The translations under genes and the position numbers were made by a program. DNA of 64,000 nucleotides from Beverwykella pulmonaria (taxonomy: Eukaryota; Ascomycota; Dothideomycetes; Pleosporales; Melanommataceae): positions 4,841,818-4,905,817 of the forward strand of contig BCHH01000001.1 of assembly GCA_001599595.1 (NCBI GenBank), in the 5' to 3' direction. A model generated the notes under the pieces. It made no database searches. It was not told where the DNA came from and worked only from the letters and a program-made list of their open reading frames with translations. Shown one piece after another: positions 1-11,822 of the stretch. Within the stretch, counting starts at the first letter, position 1. Every line of letters starts with the position of its first letter.

Positions 1-444
1 CTAATCCATGTGCAGAATACCAAACCGCCTGCAGCAGCTATCGTGATGCAAACCCTCGGCCAGACCACGATAACTGATGCCAAGGACCTCATCCAATATG
101 CAGTACGGATGGACCGGCGGGCCGGCCGTGCTCATAGGTTGAGCGTCGTGCGAATAGCTCATGTGAGTTCGTGTTGACTGTGAAGTTTGCTTCATCACCC
201 GCAAACACAGCTTCGAATTTGCCCCAATGCTCAGCATCAATCTCTGGGGGTTTGCGGGAGCGTCCAGTGAGCGCTCGAAAACTTGCCGCTTAGCATTGCA
301 ATATGCGTCCTTGACCAAATGCAACGCCTCTTCATATCGATTGTCCCGGTCAAAGAATAGCCAGATCCCGGTCCTGGAGGGCTGCACGGCCGGTGCTTTC
401 TCGTGTGCGATTAACCAGACCAGGAAATCTGAGGGTTGAAGCAT
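1..444 (-). CDS. hypothetical protein, possible 3' exon or short gene
   Basis: An open frame of about 147 codons runs from an ATG at 444 to a TAG at 1-3. I recognise no family. The first half (residues 1-70) has a globular mix of aromatic and charged residues, including an alternating helix-like stretch around YEEALHLVKDAY. The second half is rich in His, Ser and Cys and looks less protein-like. The frame stays open upstream of the ATG to about 519, and a TTTCAG acceptor-like site lies near 490, so this could be the last exon of a longer gene. Nothing convincing continues it between 520 and 1320. It could also be chance. Confidence 0.3.
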   Translation of the reverse strand: MLQPSDFLVWLIAHEKAPAVQPSRTGIWLFFDRDNRYEEALHLVKDAYCNAKRQVFERSLDAPANPQRLMLSIGANSKLCLRVMKQTSQSTRTHMSYSHDAQPMSTAGPPVHPYCILDEVLGISYRGLAEGLHHDSCCRRFGILHMD

Positions 445-524
445 TCTGAGCAATCTACGCCGTATCGTCGTGTGGGGTGATAGTGACAACAATCTGAAAT
501 ACGATTTTTCCCAGGTCAAAGAAT

Positions 525-2071
525 GCTCCGAGGCATCGTCAGTACGTATCAGATGACTTCAGGCGGCTTGTGTCTTGCGTCGGCAACGCCCGGCGGTATC
601 GGTTGTCGGTGGGCCTCAAGAGGCAAGAAGGTCAGCACGGTGCTGCATATTGAGTTGAATTGAAATGAATATAAAATTCTGGGGTGTTGATCCTGAAATA
701 GAACGACTAGTCTGAAGAGTTGGGAGAATGCGAGGGGAAAGTAGTAAGAGCCGCTCCACAGCTCAGGAAACTTCATCTACGGGCTCGTATGGCAATGCAA
801 TGGTATATTGTGACGGTACCGAGTGCTGAAAATAGTTTCTCTGTTCAGTCGAGCAATGGGTGAACGAGGCCGTTCGAGAAGTTCCCTGACGTCGATCTCC
901 AAACGGGATGCAGAGATTGATCTGTAGATTAACCTTAAATTAATGCTTGTCGCAGCAACGCGAGCAACGCCCCCGTAACAATCTAACTTGGCAGCAGCTG
1001 GGTCCTGCAAGGGCACTCACTGGATTGGAAAGAGAAGGATAAAAATAGTTGTCGGGCTGCAGGCAGAATCTGGGCGCCGTGGGTTGCGGGCCACTGAAGC
1101 GATGGGACGAGGAAACCTCCAAAGAGGCATCGTGAGGTGATTCCAGACCGGGCTGTATCGGTCCATGAAGACTCGAGAATACAACCGAACTCGAAACGCT
1201 GGGCAGGATAGATTGAAAATTGATTACGCACAGAATGTCACGAAGACCCGAGCGAGCTGCGAGCCGATAGCGACTTGGCAACAGATAGTTCGGGGGGCGC
1301 TCAGAACAAAACCAGAACAACAACAGACCTTGGGAACCTCAAGACGAAGCCGAGAAAGAGGGATTGGGAAAACGTACAGGACAGATACGAGGAGGAAGCG
1401 GTCGGTTGGAAGAGGAAAAGGACAACATACACCAAACTCACTTTCATCCACGTCCAGGGTAACCGGCGTATCTGCAGCAAGCACAAGAATACGCTCGACT
1501 GCGCGCTCTAGGACCTCACCCTCCTCAAGCGGCCCACGAGAGGCATCGCCTGGCTCCTTTCGGGTTCTGGAAAGGACAGCGTGGACATATCGGTGTCCTG
1601 AGGCGCGGCGCGATCCGGGTAAAAGATGCTGGTTCAGCGCGAGGCTCCCAGGTCTGGTCTGCTCTTGAAGAATGGCGGCGTTGCTGATTCAGACATGGAA
1701 CGCAGCTCCATCTCCGCACGCCGAGCGCAAGCTTCGCCAGCTCTGACAGCTGAGGAACAGCGAGTCGATGGAATGACAGAGCATGGACGTTGGTGGTTTG
1801 GGCGCATGGCGTTGCGATTCCGAATCAACTGGGCCGCATCAGGGAAGACGTGGTCTGCGCCACGGTTGTGGCGTCACCGAGGCTGCTTGTTAATCGAGTT
1901 GTTTGCGTCAGAGACTCGCGACATGGCGTCGAAACTCAAATACTGAAGAATGTACATAAAACGCTTCTGAATCCTCCTATTTCACCAATTCCACGCCTCA
2001 AGACTGCCTTCAAACCCGTCAACGTGAAGCTTTGTACTGCATTCTGTCTTATCCTCTTGTCTTATATTTCT
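525..2071. other. intergenic, promoter side of the methionine sulfoxide reductase gene
   Basis: Only short overlapping frames without family resemblance are present on both strands. The frame leading into the reductase is open back to 1790, but it contains no convincing protein before the chosen start. I see no RNA gene or repeat. Confidence 0.5.
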
Positions 2072-2764
2072 ATGTCCTTTCTGTCACGACTAGCCCGATC
2101 CTTCTCCATGAGCTCCGCACCAGCAGCCCCGATGGCGGTCCCCGCTGGCGCGCAGACAGCCACGCTTGCGGCAGGATGTTTCTGGGGCGTGGAACACATG
2201 TTCAGGCGGGCGTTTGACAACAAAGGCCTCCTGGATGCGCATGTGGGATACATTGGCGGCGACACCAAGGATCCGAGCTATAGGAGCGTGTGCAGTGGTC
2301 GCACAGGACGTACGAAGCTCTAACAACCATGCAATGGCCAGTAGCTAACAAGGAAGTAGATGCGGAAGCTCTCCATGTAGTGTACGACCCCGATAAGGTT
2401 TCCTACCGAGCCCTTCTCGAGTTCTTCTACAAGATGCACGACCCCACTACCGCCAACCGCCAGGGGCCCGATGTCGGATCGCAGTATCGGAGCGCTATCT
2501 TCTACCATGATGCGGAGCAAGAAAAGATCGCAAACGAGGTAACAGAGAAAGTGAATAAGGAGTGGTGGAAGGGCGGGGTCGTTACGCAGGTACTGCCCGC
2601 GGGACAGTGGTATGACGCCGAGACATACCACCAGTTGTATCTGGACAAGAGTATGTGAGGTTCTGGCGATGCGAATTGGACTTGTGCTAACATGGGCCCC
2701 AGACCCCTCCGGATACGAATGCCCGTCGCATTTCCTCCGCAAATTCCCCGCGCTGTCGGAGTAA
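2072..2764 (+). CDS. msrA: peptide-methionine (S)-S-oxide reductase MsrA
   Basis: The enzyme reduces methionine-S-sulfoxide in proteins and as the free amino acid, repairing oxidative damage with thioredoxin as reductant. Three exons (2072-2309, 2360-2650, 2703-2764) encode 196 aa. Both introns (50 and 52 bp) are GT-AG, and the joins restore family sequence. Visible are the GCFWG active-site motif with catalytic Cys36, the CSGRTGHAEA segment across intron 1, YHQLYL, and the C-terminal NPSGYECP-type end across intron 2. The first ATG gives a short Arg/Ser-rich, acid-free leader (MSFLSRLARSFSM). A second in-frame ATG at 2108 would remove it, so alternative mitochondrial and cytosolic forms are possible. 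The gene converges on the GFA-type gene downstream. Confidence 0.95.
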
Positions 2765-3183
2765 TGAGTGCGAATAGGGAAAGCACAAAGCGAGGGCACG
2801 TAAACCATAGCAGGCAGACCGATGATGAATGGCGATGAGCTTAAGCGGGAGGATGACAGACGAGTGCTTTATGTAGATAATGACATGACGGCATGAGAGT
2901 TCATTCAAGCGAGCGAGCGAAACAATAGCAATTCAGTAGCATTATATTTTTTTCAACTGTCCTCAATTCGCATCGAATCGTGACCCATGTCGACTATTCA
3001 GCCGTCACAAATACCAATTTGCGAATCATCGTAGCTGGAATTTTAAAGCTTCGCCTTCTCATCCGCATTTCTAAATACAAAAACAACGAATCAGTCTACA
3101 AGTTCACAAAGCCCCATCTTCACAACTCACCATAGGGCACTCGGCTCCCCCGACCACACCCCTCCCTAACAAAAAAGAAGCGC

Positions 3184-3796
3184 TTACGAAGGCGGCAGCG
3201 TATCAAACGTCGCCGCAACCTCCTTCTCCCATGGCAACTTCGCCTTGCCAAAGATCTCAGCCACGGGCTTGAACTCCTTGATACCCTTTTTCAGCAATCC
3301 AGTGCGCAGAACGATGGTGTCGTCGCCCATGACTTCCTGGTGGTGGTACACGTGCGAGGTGCAGTTCTTGCAGAAGTAGCAGTGGACGCCCTTGCCTATA
3401 GATTTCGTTAGACGGATCGTTGTGATGGGAGAGAGGGGAGGAGTTGAGGGTGAGAAAAGAAGTAGGGGTACCTACCGGATTCCCCATAGTATGTGTATTT
3501 GCCTAGAGCGTCGCCGCCTTTTGTGATGTTGAGGGCGGCCTTGGGGATGATTTGGTTGAGAGTGAATGTCGAGCCAGAGAGTTCTTTGCAGGTGTCGCAG
3601 TGGCTGTACGTAGGTTAGTGATTGCCGATGTAGTGTTCATGCCAAGTATAGAATTGGGCATAGGATGAAGCAAACGGCGTGCTCGAAAGAAGATTGGGAA
3701 CAGCACTCACCAAAGAATGTGTCCCTGCTGCTCCTTCTCCAGCTTCGCAGTCCACTCGGTTTGGCCGCAATGGCACTTGCCCTCATAGGTCGACAT
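3184..3796 (-). CDS. GFA-domain (glutathione-dependent formaldehyde-activating type) zinc protein
   Basis: Three exons (3711-3796, 3476-3603, 3184-3395) encode 141 aa of the Mss4-like fold shared by Gfa and CENP-V proteins. Zinc ligands are placed as in the family: CHCG at residues 8-11, CHCDTC at 29-34 and CKNC at 80-83. The introns are 107 and 80 bp, and their joins rebuild the CHCDTC motif and the glycine before KGVHCYFC. Family members bind zinc and some act on glutathione adducts; the substrate here cannot be read from sequence. The length matches small fungal Gfa-like proteins. A TATA box lies about 100 bp upstream of the start. The gene is convergent with msrA (about 420 bp between stop codons). 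Confidence 0.9.
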
Positions 3797-3895
3797 TGTG
3801 ATGCGTATTCAAGGCTAGTGTTTCCGAATTGGGTGATAGCAACGTGGATATCAAAAGGAGGAGAGTGCAGCTATCCACCAGGGTCCTCAACCCGT

Positions 3896-3906
3896 CTTTA
3901 TATAGG
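3896..3906 (-). promoter_or_regulatory. TATA box of the GFA-type gene
   Basis: On the minus strand this reads CCTATATAAAG, a near-perfect TATA element. It lies about 100 bp upstream of the ATG at 3796, a normal distance for a fungal gene with a short leader. Confidence 0.6.
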
Positions 3907-4854
3907 TAACTCGAGAGCCTTCCCCTCTCCGCCCGCGCCAACTCCTCTCTGCCCTTGGACCTTAATCCCGGAAAGGCCATTCGCTCCCTTCCCTCGCCAA
4001 GAACAGCAAGTATTTGGAAGCGGACCCTCTTCTTTGCGGAATAGCAAAGTCTCAGCGAGTCACATCACAGCGCGGAGCCGCGGAGCGGCATGGGGCGGGC
4101 GGCTGACGTAAAGGGTTGGAGGCCAGGCTGCTCTTTGTTTGGGCCTCCGCGTGTAAGAAGAGGGGGGTGAATTTGAGCGGCATCCAAAAGAGCTAGGGCA
4201 TGCAAGTGGGGTGTTGTGGTCGGGACAGGATGACGATAGTGGGGCAGTCGATGCGTGCGGAGAGCGCAACAGTGACATCGAGATGCGGATCCGCTTTCTT
4301 ATCGGCCAGACACCGAGAGTACCTCAGCCGGAGCGAGGGGATCGGATTAATTCAACGTGTGCAAGGCACCAGTTCATGGTCGTATCGTAAGAGGTGGGAG
4401 AGAATTGGTGGGCATCAATGTCGGAGTTTCTGTATTTGGTGATTGTGAAAGCCAAACTCGTCGCGTCTCGGATTCTCACTCTGTCAATCAGCTCTGGGTA
4501 GGTGGAAATTTGGAATGATGGTGCAACTCATGCTGGGAGATCGTCTAGAGCGGGATCAATTGCGGGATGCCGTCCGCGACCGAATCGGAGCCGTGATAGC
4601 TCCGCAGCCTGAATTTGGAATGCTCGTTTCGAGCCGATCTTCCAAGCTCCACAATGTTTATGAACGGAGGGTAGCTCGTTGCGAGCGTTTTAAGATGTAG
4701 CGTGTATTCATCTGGAAGTTAAGGAGAAGAGAGAGAAGAGGCAGAAGAGGGCTCATATGGCATTTGACCTTCTATATGCAGAGTTGTGTGAATACTAATC
4801 ATCCCACAAGCGGCAGCCCCCTAATCATCACTAAGCAAGATTCATCCAAATCAT
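3907..4854. other. intergenic between the GFA-type gene and the amidase
   Basis: It holds the GFA promoter and the amidase 3' flank. I see no protein-like frame above 100 codons, no RNA gene and no repeat. Confidence 0.5.
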
Positions 4855-6824
4855 TCAGTCAACCTCCAACAACGAATACCGGCCTCCGTGTTTATCAAGC
4901 GCATCCTCAACACGCTCCATACACGCGAGCACTTTCTCCTCTTCCAAGCGACGGCCCACGACTTGTACTCCCACGGGTAGACCGGCCATTTTGGTGGCAT
5001 CATAGTGCTTGTAAGCACCTTTCGCGACGCCATTCAAAGCCTTGAAGTTGAAGGTAGCTGGGAGCTGATCCAGCGTGGCATCGACGTGGGTGACGGGAAT
5101 GATACCCGCCGAATAATCCAGCTGGGTGCCGTTAGCTTCAATATCGACAGGCAAAGGGTCAAGTACTTACGAGATTGAACAGAAATGTGTAGCCGCAGCT
5201 ACTGACGGCATCGTGCATCCCGTCATGGGGCACTGCAGGAGTCGCATTCGGCGGTGTGATCATAAAGTCCATCTTCGCCTCCTCCGACCACCATTTGTAG
5301 AAGTTTGCTTTGTATCCCTCACGTCTACCCGCTAGCTGCCAGTACTCGTGTGCGCTCTTCGCGTGCCAGTCCCGTAGCAAGCCGGCCCAGATATCGTCAC
5401 GCTTCACATACTTCACCCACAAGTAATATACATACTTGATGGGCCTCGGAAGGCGCATATAGAAGACCATCTGGGCAGCACCGGGATCGTTCCATTCTCC
5501 GGTCCGGAATAACGACATAAATGTCGCGGCTCCATCACTCATGAGTAGCTGAGATGCAATCTTCAAAGCCTCGTAGGGAGATGGGGGTGTGACGTCATAG
5601 ACATCGTGACCTTCGGCGGTCAAGGCAGCCGCTACCTTCTCTAAAGCACGAGCACACGCTGGAGCCGGGTCGACAACGCCATCAGTCCGCATTACGCCGA
5701 CTCTAAGCCGTTTTTTATCCCTGTACTCGGTCTCTACATTTTCCCTCCATGCCAGAGGGTGGACAGTATAATCGTAGGTCCATGGTTTCATCCCTATCAA
5801 GCTCCGAGTGAAGTAGGTGAGGTCGTTCAAGGTCCGAGCCATGGGACTAAAAACGCTTGGAATTCCTTCCTGCCCTGGCATGCTGGTATCCATTCCCATT
5901 TTCGGCCATCGGCCAACCGAGCATCGCAACGAATAGCATCCCGAGAAATGCGCGGGCACTCTGACGGAGCCCGCGACATCGGACCCAATGCCGATACGGC
6001 TGCCACCAAATGCCAACAGGGCGGATTCTCCACCTGTGGATCCTCCGGGCGAGTATTTGTTGTTGTGGGGGTTGGTGCAGCGGCCCCATACGTCGTTGGT
6101 GGACTCGAAGGAGAGGAGGGTGGTGGGGAGGTTCGTCTTCACGAAGGGCACAGCACCTGAGACAGTTAACGGGAGACATGAAAAAGCAGCAAACGAAGCA
6201 TACCAGCATCCTTCAACAGCTTTATCATAGGCCCATCTTCACGGTACGGCTTTCCTGTTTTACCAGAGAAGCCAACCGTGATATCAAACCCCTTGACTTG
6301 TATCGAGTCCTTTAACGACACAGGAATACCCGCCAGCGGCCCCTTGAGGTTGACCTCATGCTTCGCCCATTCTTCAGCCTCGGGAAACAGTATCTCCGTC
6401 ACACAATTCGTCTTCTCGTGTGCCTTGATTGCGACCTTCCCATACGCTCGGAGAATATCGACGGGGTTTGTGATCTGCTTATGGACATCTTGGACGAGCT
6501 CTTGGATCGGCTTGCCCAGTAATGTACGCTCTTGCGGGGAAAGCGGTGAGAGGTAAGGCTGGGGAAGTGTTGCGATCTTGGACGCTCGCTCGTCCTGCTT
6601 ACGCTGGCTGAAGAAGAAAGGTTAGCTTCCAACCTGGTTCTGCAACAGCTTACCTCCCATGGGACACCTCATAGGAAGCATTCGAAAATAGCGTTGGTCA
6701 TATACTTTCGCTACATTTTGCCCGAATTGCTATTGTAACGTCCAAGTGGAAGTGCGAGGCTGTAGAGAGTGGGGTGGACTTCATACCAGTCGCGCTTGTG
6801 TTCTCGGTATTCCAAGATGCCCAT
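4855..6824 (-). CDS. amidase-signature family hydrolase (fungal acetamidase/FAAH-like)
   Basis: Four exons (6787-6824, 6204-6607, 5171-6156, 4855-5121) encode 564 aa. The introns are 179, 47 and 49 bp; two contain GCTAAC near the acceptor. The Ser-cisSer-Lys triad of the family is visible: Lys112 in VSLKDS, Ser187 in GGSTGG and Ser211 in DVAGS. The spacing of 75 and 24 residues equals that in mammalian fatty-acid amide hydrolase. The FNLLDYSAGIIPV segment, typical of fungal acetamidases, is rebuilt across the last intron. These cytosolic enzymes hydrolyse amides to acid plus ammonia, often for nitrogen use; the substrate is not predictable. One oddity is the usual D-I-G-G-S nucleophile motif, which here reads DVAGS. 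The first exon is only 38 bp and is the least certain part. Confidence 0.9.
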
Positions 6825-8178
6825 AATGTCTATCCAGAAGGAAGAGAGAAGTGTATTAAGGAATCAGAGTCCATGGCGCAGAAGGACTCTTGAATGTCAC
6901 CGGCGGGGTCCTCCTCACAGAGAGAAGCGCATATCTCCGACTCAAGCCGAGAGCGCGGTACCGGTAGATCGGCTGGACCTGCCACATTGAGATTCGACGT
7001 TTGCCTGCTCCTAAAACTTCACCACCACTCTTGACTTCCGCACCACTCACTGCCAGCAGCTTTCGACAATCACGACTTAGCCAAATCTACATCCAAGATT
7101 CTCCTCTGGTTGGACTAAGGAATTCTGCGTTACTGCGGGGTTATCACTTACTAGGGAATGTTTCCAGGGATTTACATAGGACCCAGATCTAGCCACAGCA
7201 CAATGTGATTGATCTCGCTCCACGGGTTTTTCCTGGATCTGTCTAGATGCATTATCAGCGGTGCTTCCTGCAAGATTTCCTCCAAGATGACAAGAGACGG
7301 TAGCAAGCGCACCAATACGCACGAGGAGCAGCCAGCTGAACGCGCGAGCATGGACGTTTGCCTGCAATTGTCCTCTCATCTGCCATCGCGTTTCTTCAGC
7401 AACACGTTACTGAGCGACAAGTCGAACAGGCTAGCCATATGTCATCTGCTCCAGAGCCTCTGATTGAGCCTCAACCTTTTCTAAGGATAGTTCCCGCGCG
7501 CGATGCTGGGCGGGGAGCTGAAGTGGGACCGCGGAAGCGTAAGACGTGCCGCATCTTCAACTCTCGTCCATCGGATGGATGAAGCGAATTGTGGCTTCAG
7601 ATCCTCCAGGGCCACCTGGGATGTCCTGTACCTGAGTGGCTTTGATCGAACGGTCGTTGTAATTTGACAGGGGTTTGTTATGTTGTAGCCGCCCGATCGC
7701 GTCTGTGCCTCCGCTCGCCTAAATCGACCATTTCTGAAGCATCGCGATTCTCCACGCTGATTGGCACCACCAGCGACTACTCAAGATTCCATGAAACAGG
7801 AACGACGGGTAACAGGAATAGCAATGGGTTCATTCATTTGTTTCTGGACGATGATGTTGAGGGCAATAGTGAGATCTCAGATATTTAAGATACGCTGGAG
7901 CACCGCTGGAGAACGTCATCAACCAACTCATCACAACAGCTCATCAACTCTCCTCTTCCCTTTTGTCTCTTTCCTTATTTCCTTATTTCCTTATTTCCTA
8001 GTCTCGTTGTCTCGTTGTCTTTTGGTTCGAATCTGATTCTTTCAAAAGTCTACTCTCGTTCTCCTGCTGGCAGTTCACACTCGGCTTCTTCAGCACCTCT
8101 GACCATCACGATATCAGTCTTTGACGACCGTTCCCACTCCACTCACTATCCCACGTCCAAGTACATCCATTAGCCAAT
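6825..8178. other. divergent intergenic region between amidase and MARVEL genes
   Basis: This 1.35 kb stretch must hold both promoters. The 200 bp before the MARVEL start are strongly pyrimidine-rich on the plus strand, as in many fungal leaders. Short frames here have no family resemblance. Confidence 0.5.
7973..8020 (+). repeat. short tandem repeats in the MARVEL gene leader
   Basis: Three perfect copies of CCTTATTT (7973-7996) are followed by two and a half copies of GTCTCGTT (8001-8020). They sit in the pyrimidine-rich leader about 160-200 bp before the start codon. This is probably a simple-sequence tract and could vary between strains. Confidence 0.8.
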
Positions 8179-8874
8179 ATGCCTGTCCCAAGCTACGGAG
8201 CTGCGCCCATCAGCAACACCTTCCTTCTCGTCCGAGTTCTCCAGGTCATCTCCATGATCATCATCATTGGCATCACGTCCAACTTTGTGTCACTCATTGT
8301 CAATAGCGGGGTGGAGGCTCCGAAGGAGTTTGTCGGCACGCTCAGCGTTGTAAGTATGCCCATAGGATGGTATTGATGTGCATCTAATCCTTCATCAGAC
8401 TTGCATCGCAACCCTCTACGTCATGGTCTCGATTGCCTTCTACTGGTCGCAAGCAAATCTGGGTCTCTTGGTCATGTCTGGAGTCGACTCCCTCTTGCTC
8501 ATCGCCTTCATCGTCGTGGCAGTGACTCTGGGCAAGCCCTTGTCTTTCCTCAACTGCTATGTCATCGGGAAGACGTCTGAGCAGGTCAATGCGCAATCTG
8601 CCTACGCTTTCGCCATGTCCGTTGCGCAGAACCTCAATGCCATGGGCTCCAACCTGCCATTGGGCAGCTGGGCGGGCGCCACCCGGACCAATTGCTTCCA
8701 GAGCAAGACTATCTGGGGCCTGAGCATTGGGCTTTGGTATGTTTGGACACCTTTTCCACCGCCGAATTTTGGCTTACATAATACAGCATCTTGTTCACCA
8801 CCTCCTGTGCCCTTCTCCCGACGCTCTTCTACAAGCAGAAGAAGGCTGGGACCCCCAAGTCGGTCGAGGTCTAA
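8179..8874 (+). CDS. MARVEL-like four-helix membrane protein
   Basis: Three exons (8179-8349, 8399-8736, 8787-8874) encode 198 aa; both introns are about 50 bp. Four hydrophobic segments lie near residues 13-41, 50-73, 78-102 and 162-185. A longer, partly polar and Cys/Gly-containing loop sits between helices 3 and 4. This layout, with both ends short and probably cytosolic, is that of fungal MARVEL-domain proteins, which sit in the plasma membrane or vesicles. The C-terminus is Lys-rich (KQKKAGTPK). No enzymatic motif is present and the precise role is unknown. Splicing after GLSIGL joins the fourth helix cleanly, supporting the third exon. Confidence 0.8.
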
Positions 8875-9876
8875 ACGCTAGAACGAGGGAGATCGCCACG
8901 AGCACAGGGATCAACAAAAGGAGCGACCAGGCAAGCACGGTCTTGAGCCAGCCGTCTAATCGTACAATGCTAGCGTGTGTGCAGCGGGATATCGGGATGG
9001 GGTTTTGTTGACCATCGGCCTGTCCTTATCTCTTGGGTTTTGTGCTGGAGTTTTTTCTGTTTTTGACATTGATTGTCTCTAATCCTAATGACTGGATCAC
9101 GGATCGTGATCGGGCAAAGAGCCCCGTTCAGAACTACATTCAATTTATAAAAAAAATTGCAGGTGCAATTCTGCTTCCCATGGACCTGGTGATGTGGCTA
9201 GGTGAAGTCCGCACTGGTTGGCCGGCGGCAGCCGAACAGGTGATTGCAAAAGAAACGAAAATTTGCGACTATGGCGCATGCAGCTGCGAAGTGGTCCTAG
9301 CTCCTGGGGCTCTGTTGACTCGAGCGTTTTATTGGGCGGGGCTATCCGCGTATCTCTGGCTTGTCCAAAACTGAGGACGAAGATCTGGAGGGCAGTTAAG
9401 CTTCCAAGAGGGGCAATTGAAGGAGATGCTGGCGATACTGGGCCAATAGCTGCACAGAACGCCCGAATGACTGCCTACGGTAATACACGGCTGTACAATG
9501 GATATGTTGTTCGTGCGACATCGCGATCACGGGGGCTGCTGCGTCGCAAAACGGGCAAGACCTCACAGCCGCCCGCGCCCAGAAAATCGGTAGCCAAGCA
9601 TGACCACCATCGCATCCCCGCTCTTTGCAATCGCCGCCATGTATATAGGCCCTGCGTTGCCTCTTCCGCTTCGCGCCCACAAACCCGCGCCGCGGCTGTT
9701 CTTTTTACTTCACCACAGCTGCCAATTCCTTCCTATTTATATAGCTAGACGCCATCCACCGCCTGGCACCCTCAAGATCTTGCACTTTTTCGAAGCGATC
9801 GTTGCTGCCATCGGGTCTAGTTCTCCCAAGCGTCAATCCCAGGTATCCGAGCTGCGGGGCAGCAGCATCCGCCGCC
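8875..9876. other. intergenic between MARVEL and Fmp42-like genes
   Basis: About 1 kb with no supported gene. A 113-codon frame at 9033-9374 lacks an ATG start. The right end holds a CCAAT-like and TATA-like promoter. Confidence 0.5.
9734..9743 (+). promoter_or_regulatory. TATA-like element of the Fmp42-like gene
   Basis: The sequence TATTTATATAG lies about 135 bp before the ATG at 9877. A CCAAT pentamer lies just upstream near 9722. Position and order fit a core promoter; this is inferred from the motif only. Confidence 0.35.
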
Positions 9877-11822
9877 ATGTCTTTGACCGAGCGTTTGACG
9901 ACAATGGAGGAGTACCAGCCGTGGAGTAGAGAGGGGAGCCCCGACAGCAGGCATCGCAAGATGAGTTTCAATCCCGTGGGCACCTGGACGCCGGCTACCT
10001 ACGAGGAGCCTGTGGGCGCGTTCGAGGTGCCCAAGTGGAAGAGAATCGGTGAGCAAATGATATATATTCACCTCTGAGCTTCCTGCGAACTGACAATTTC
10101 GCAGTCCAGGTCTTCGCCGCTGTGGTGTACTGCCTCCTCGCCGCTGGAATCGTATTTGGATATGCCGCGATCAAGCCCGTCCTGATCAAAGAGGGAGTCT
10201 ATAAGAATCGCTGCACGGCGGAGGAGCTGGAGGACAATGTACCCGTATGCTATCAGCAGGAACTACGGTCCGTACGATGGCGCTGGATGGCTACGACGGG
10301 AGGCTAATATGATGGCACAGGCTCAACTTCATGTTCACCGTAGCCGCCGTGTCTACCAACGTCGTTGCGCTTCCGGTAGGCACGATACTGGACCGCTTTG
10401 GACCCCGCGTCAGCGGTTGTTTAGGCTCCGTTTTTCTCACCATCGGAGCATTGTTGTTCGCTTTCGCAGCAGAGCTTCCCGTCGACACCTACATCCCCGG
10501 TTACCTCTTCATGGCATTGGGCGGCCCATTCATCTTTATATCTTCTTTCCAGCTCAGCAATACGTTCCCACAGTACTCCGGATTGATTCTCGCTCTCCTC
10601 ACGGGCGCATTCGACACTTCGAGTGCCGTGTTTCTCTTCTACCGACTTCTCTACCAGGCCATAGGGGACGAGTTCTCGCCAAAAAGGTTCTTCCTGGGCT
10701 ACCTCATTGTTCCAGCATACATTCTCATCATCCAGATTTTCTTCATGCCCTCAACCTCGTACAAGACAGTGGGCGAGCTCGTTGCCTCGGTCGAGGAAAG
10801 TGCGGCGGATATTATTCACGAGTCGGACGATGAAATTGAGGATGACAGTATCGTCCGCCGACTCCGAGAGGCACGTCGCGTCCACCGCGAAAGCGTCGTC
10901 AGCGAGATCACCGAACTGCTGGGGACCAGGGATGCTACCGAGCAGACGCAGAAGGAGGAAGCGAAGAAGAATATCTCGGGTGTATGGGGAGCTCTACACG
11001 GACGATCCGCTGCCCAACAGATCCGATCGCCATGGTTCATTCTCATCACCCTCTTCACGGTTCTGCAAATGACGAGAATCAACTACTTTGTCGCCACCAT
11101 CCGCTCGCAATACACATATCTGTTCGGGAGCCTGGATAAGGCTGTCGAGATCAACAACTTCTTCGACGCCGCGCTGCCCCTCGGTGGTGTCATCTCTATC
11201 CCCTTCATTGGCCTCCTTCTCGATAATACGAGTACTACCTTTTGTCTCAGCCTCCTCGTCGTAACGGCTACGATGATTGGTTTGTTAGGAATCATCCCTC
11301 AGACATGGGCTGCGTACACGAATGTCTGTCTCTTCACGCTCTACCGCCCTCTATACTATACCGCCGTCTCGTAAGTGACCCACCCCCCGCACCCGGTTTC
11401 CCCATCTAATTCTCCGCAGCGACTACGCCGCAAAAGTCTTCGGCTTCGCCACCTTCGGCAAAGTCTACGGCCTCATCATCTGCCTCGCGGGCCTGTTCAA
11501 CTTCTCCCAATCTGTGCTCGACGCCGTGACCTACAAGGCCTTCCACGGCGATCCACGCCCGGTCAATGTCATCCTGCTTAGCGCTGCGCTGCTCGTTGGT
11601 ACATCGCTCGTTGGATTCGTGTACAAGAAGAGCCATAAGATTTACAGGGATAATCTTGAGGAGGCGGCGGAGAGCGCGAGGGAAACACTCATGCCAGGTG
11701 CGAAGGTGAATGGCGTGGGCGCGAGGGATTACGGAGCTATCGGGCATGGGCATGGGAATGGGAATGGGAATGGGGCGAGCAGTGGGGAGGAAGAAGAGAG
11801 GGGGCGGAGGACGAGAACTTGA
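9877..11822 (+). CDS. Fmp42-like major facilitator superfamily protein
   Basis: Four exons (9877-10048, 10105-10267, 10321-11370, 11420-11822) encode 595 aa; introns are 49-56 bp. The start fits the GCCGCCATGT context. About twelve membrane helices are visible, beginning with VQVFAAVVYCLLAAGIVFGY. The segment FMFTVAAVSTNVVALPVGTI and the following LDRFGPRV loop match the Fmp42 group, named for a yeast protein found in mitochondrial proteome studies. A long acidic cytosolic loop (from about residue 272, with ESDDEIEDDS) separates the two six-helix halves. The tail ends in a Gly-His/Gly-Asn repeat. Substrates of this group are unsettled, so I give no transported compound. Confidence 0.85.
11749..11775 (+). 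repeat. tandem hexamer GGGCAT/GGGAAT in the Fmp42-like coding tail
   Basis: Repeated GGGCAT then GGGAAT hexamers encode an alternating Gly-His and Gly-Asn run near the C-terminus. Perfect hexamers keep the frame, so length variation would be tolerated. Confidence 0.8.

Noticed and set aside
9033..9374. 113-codon frame with hydrophobic N-terminus
   Set aside because: It starts only at TTG, has no splice partners or family resemblance, and lies in the 3' flank of the MARVEL gene.
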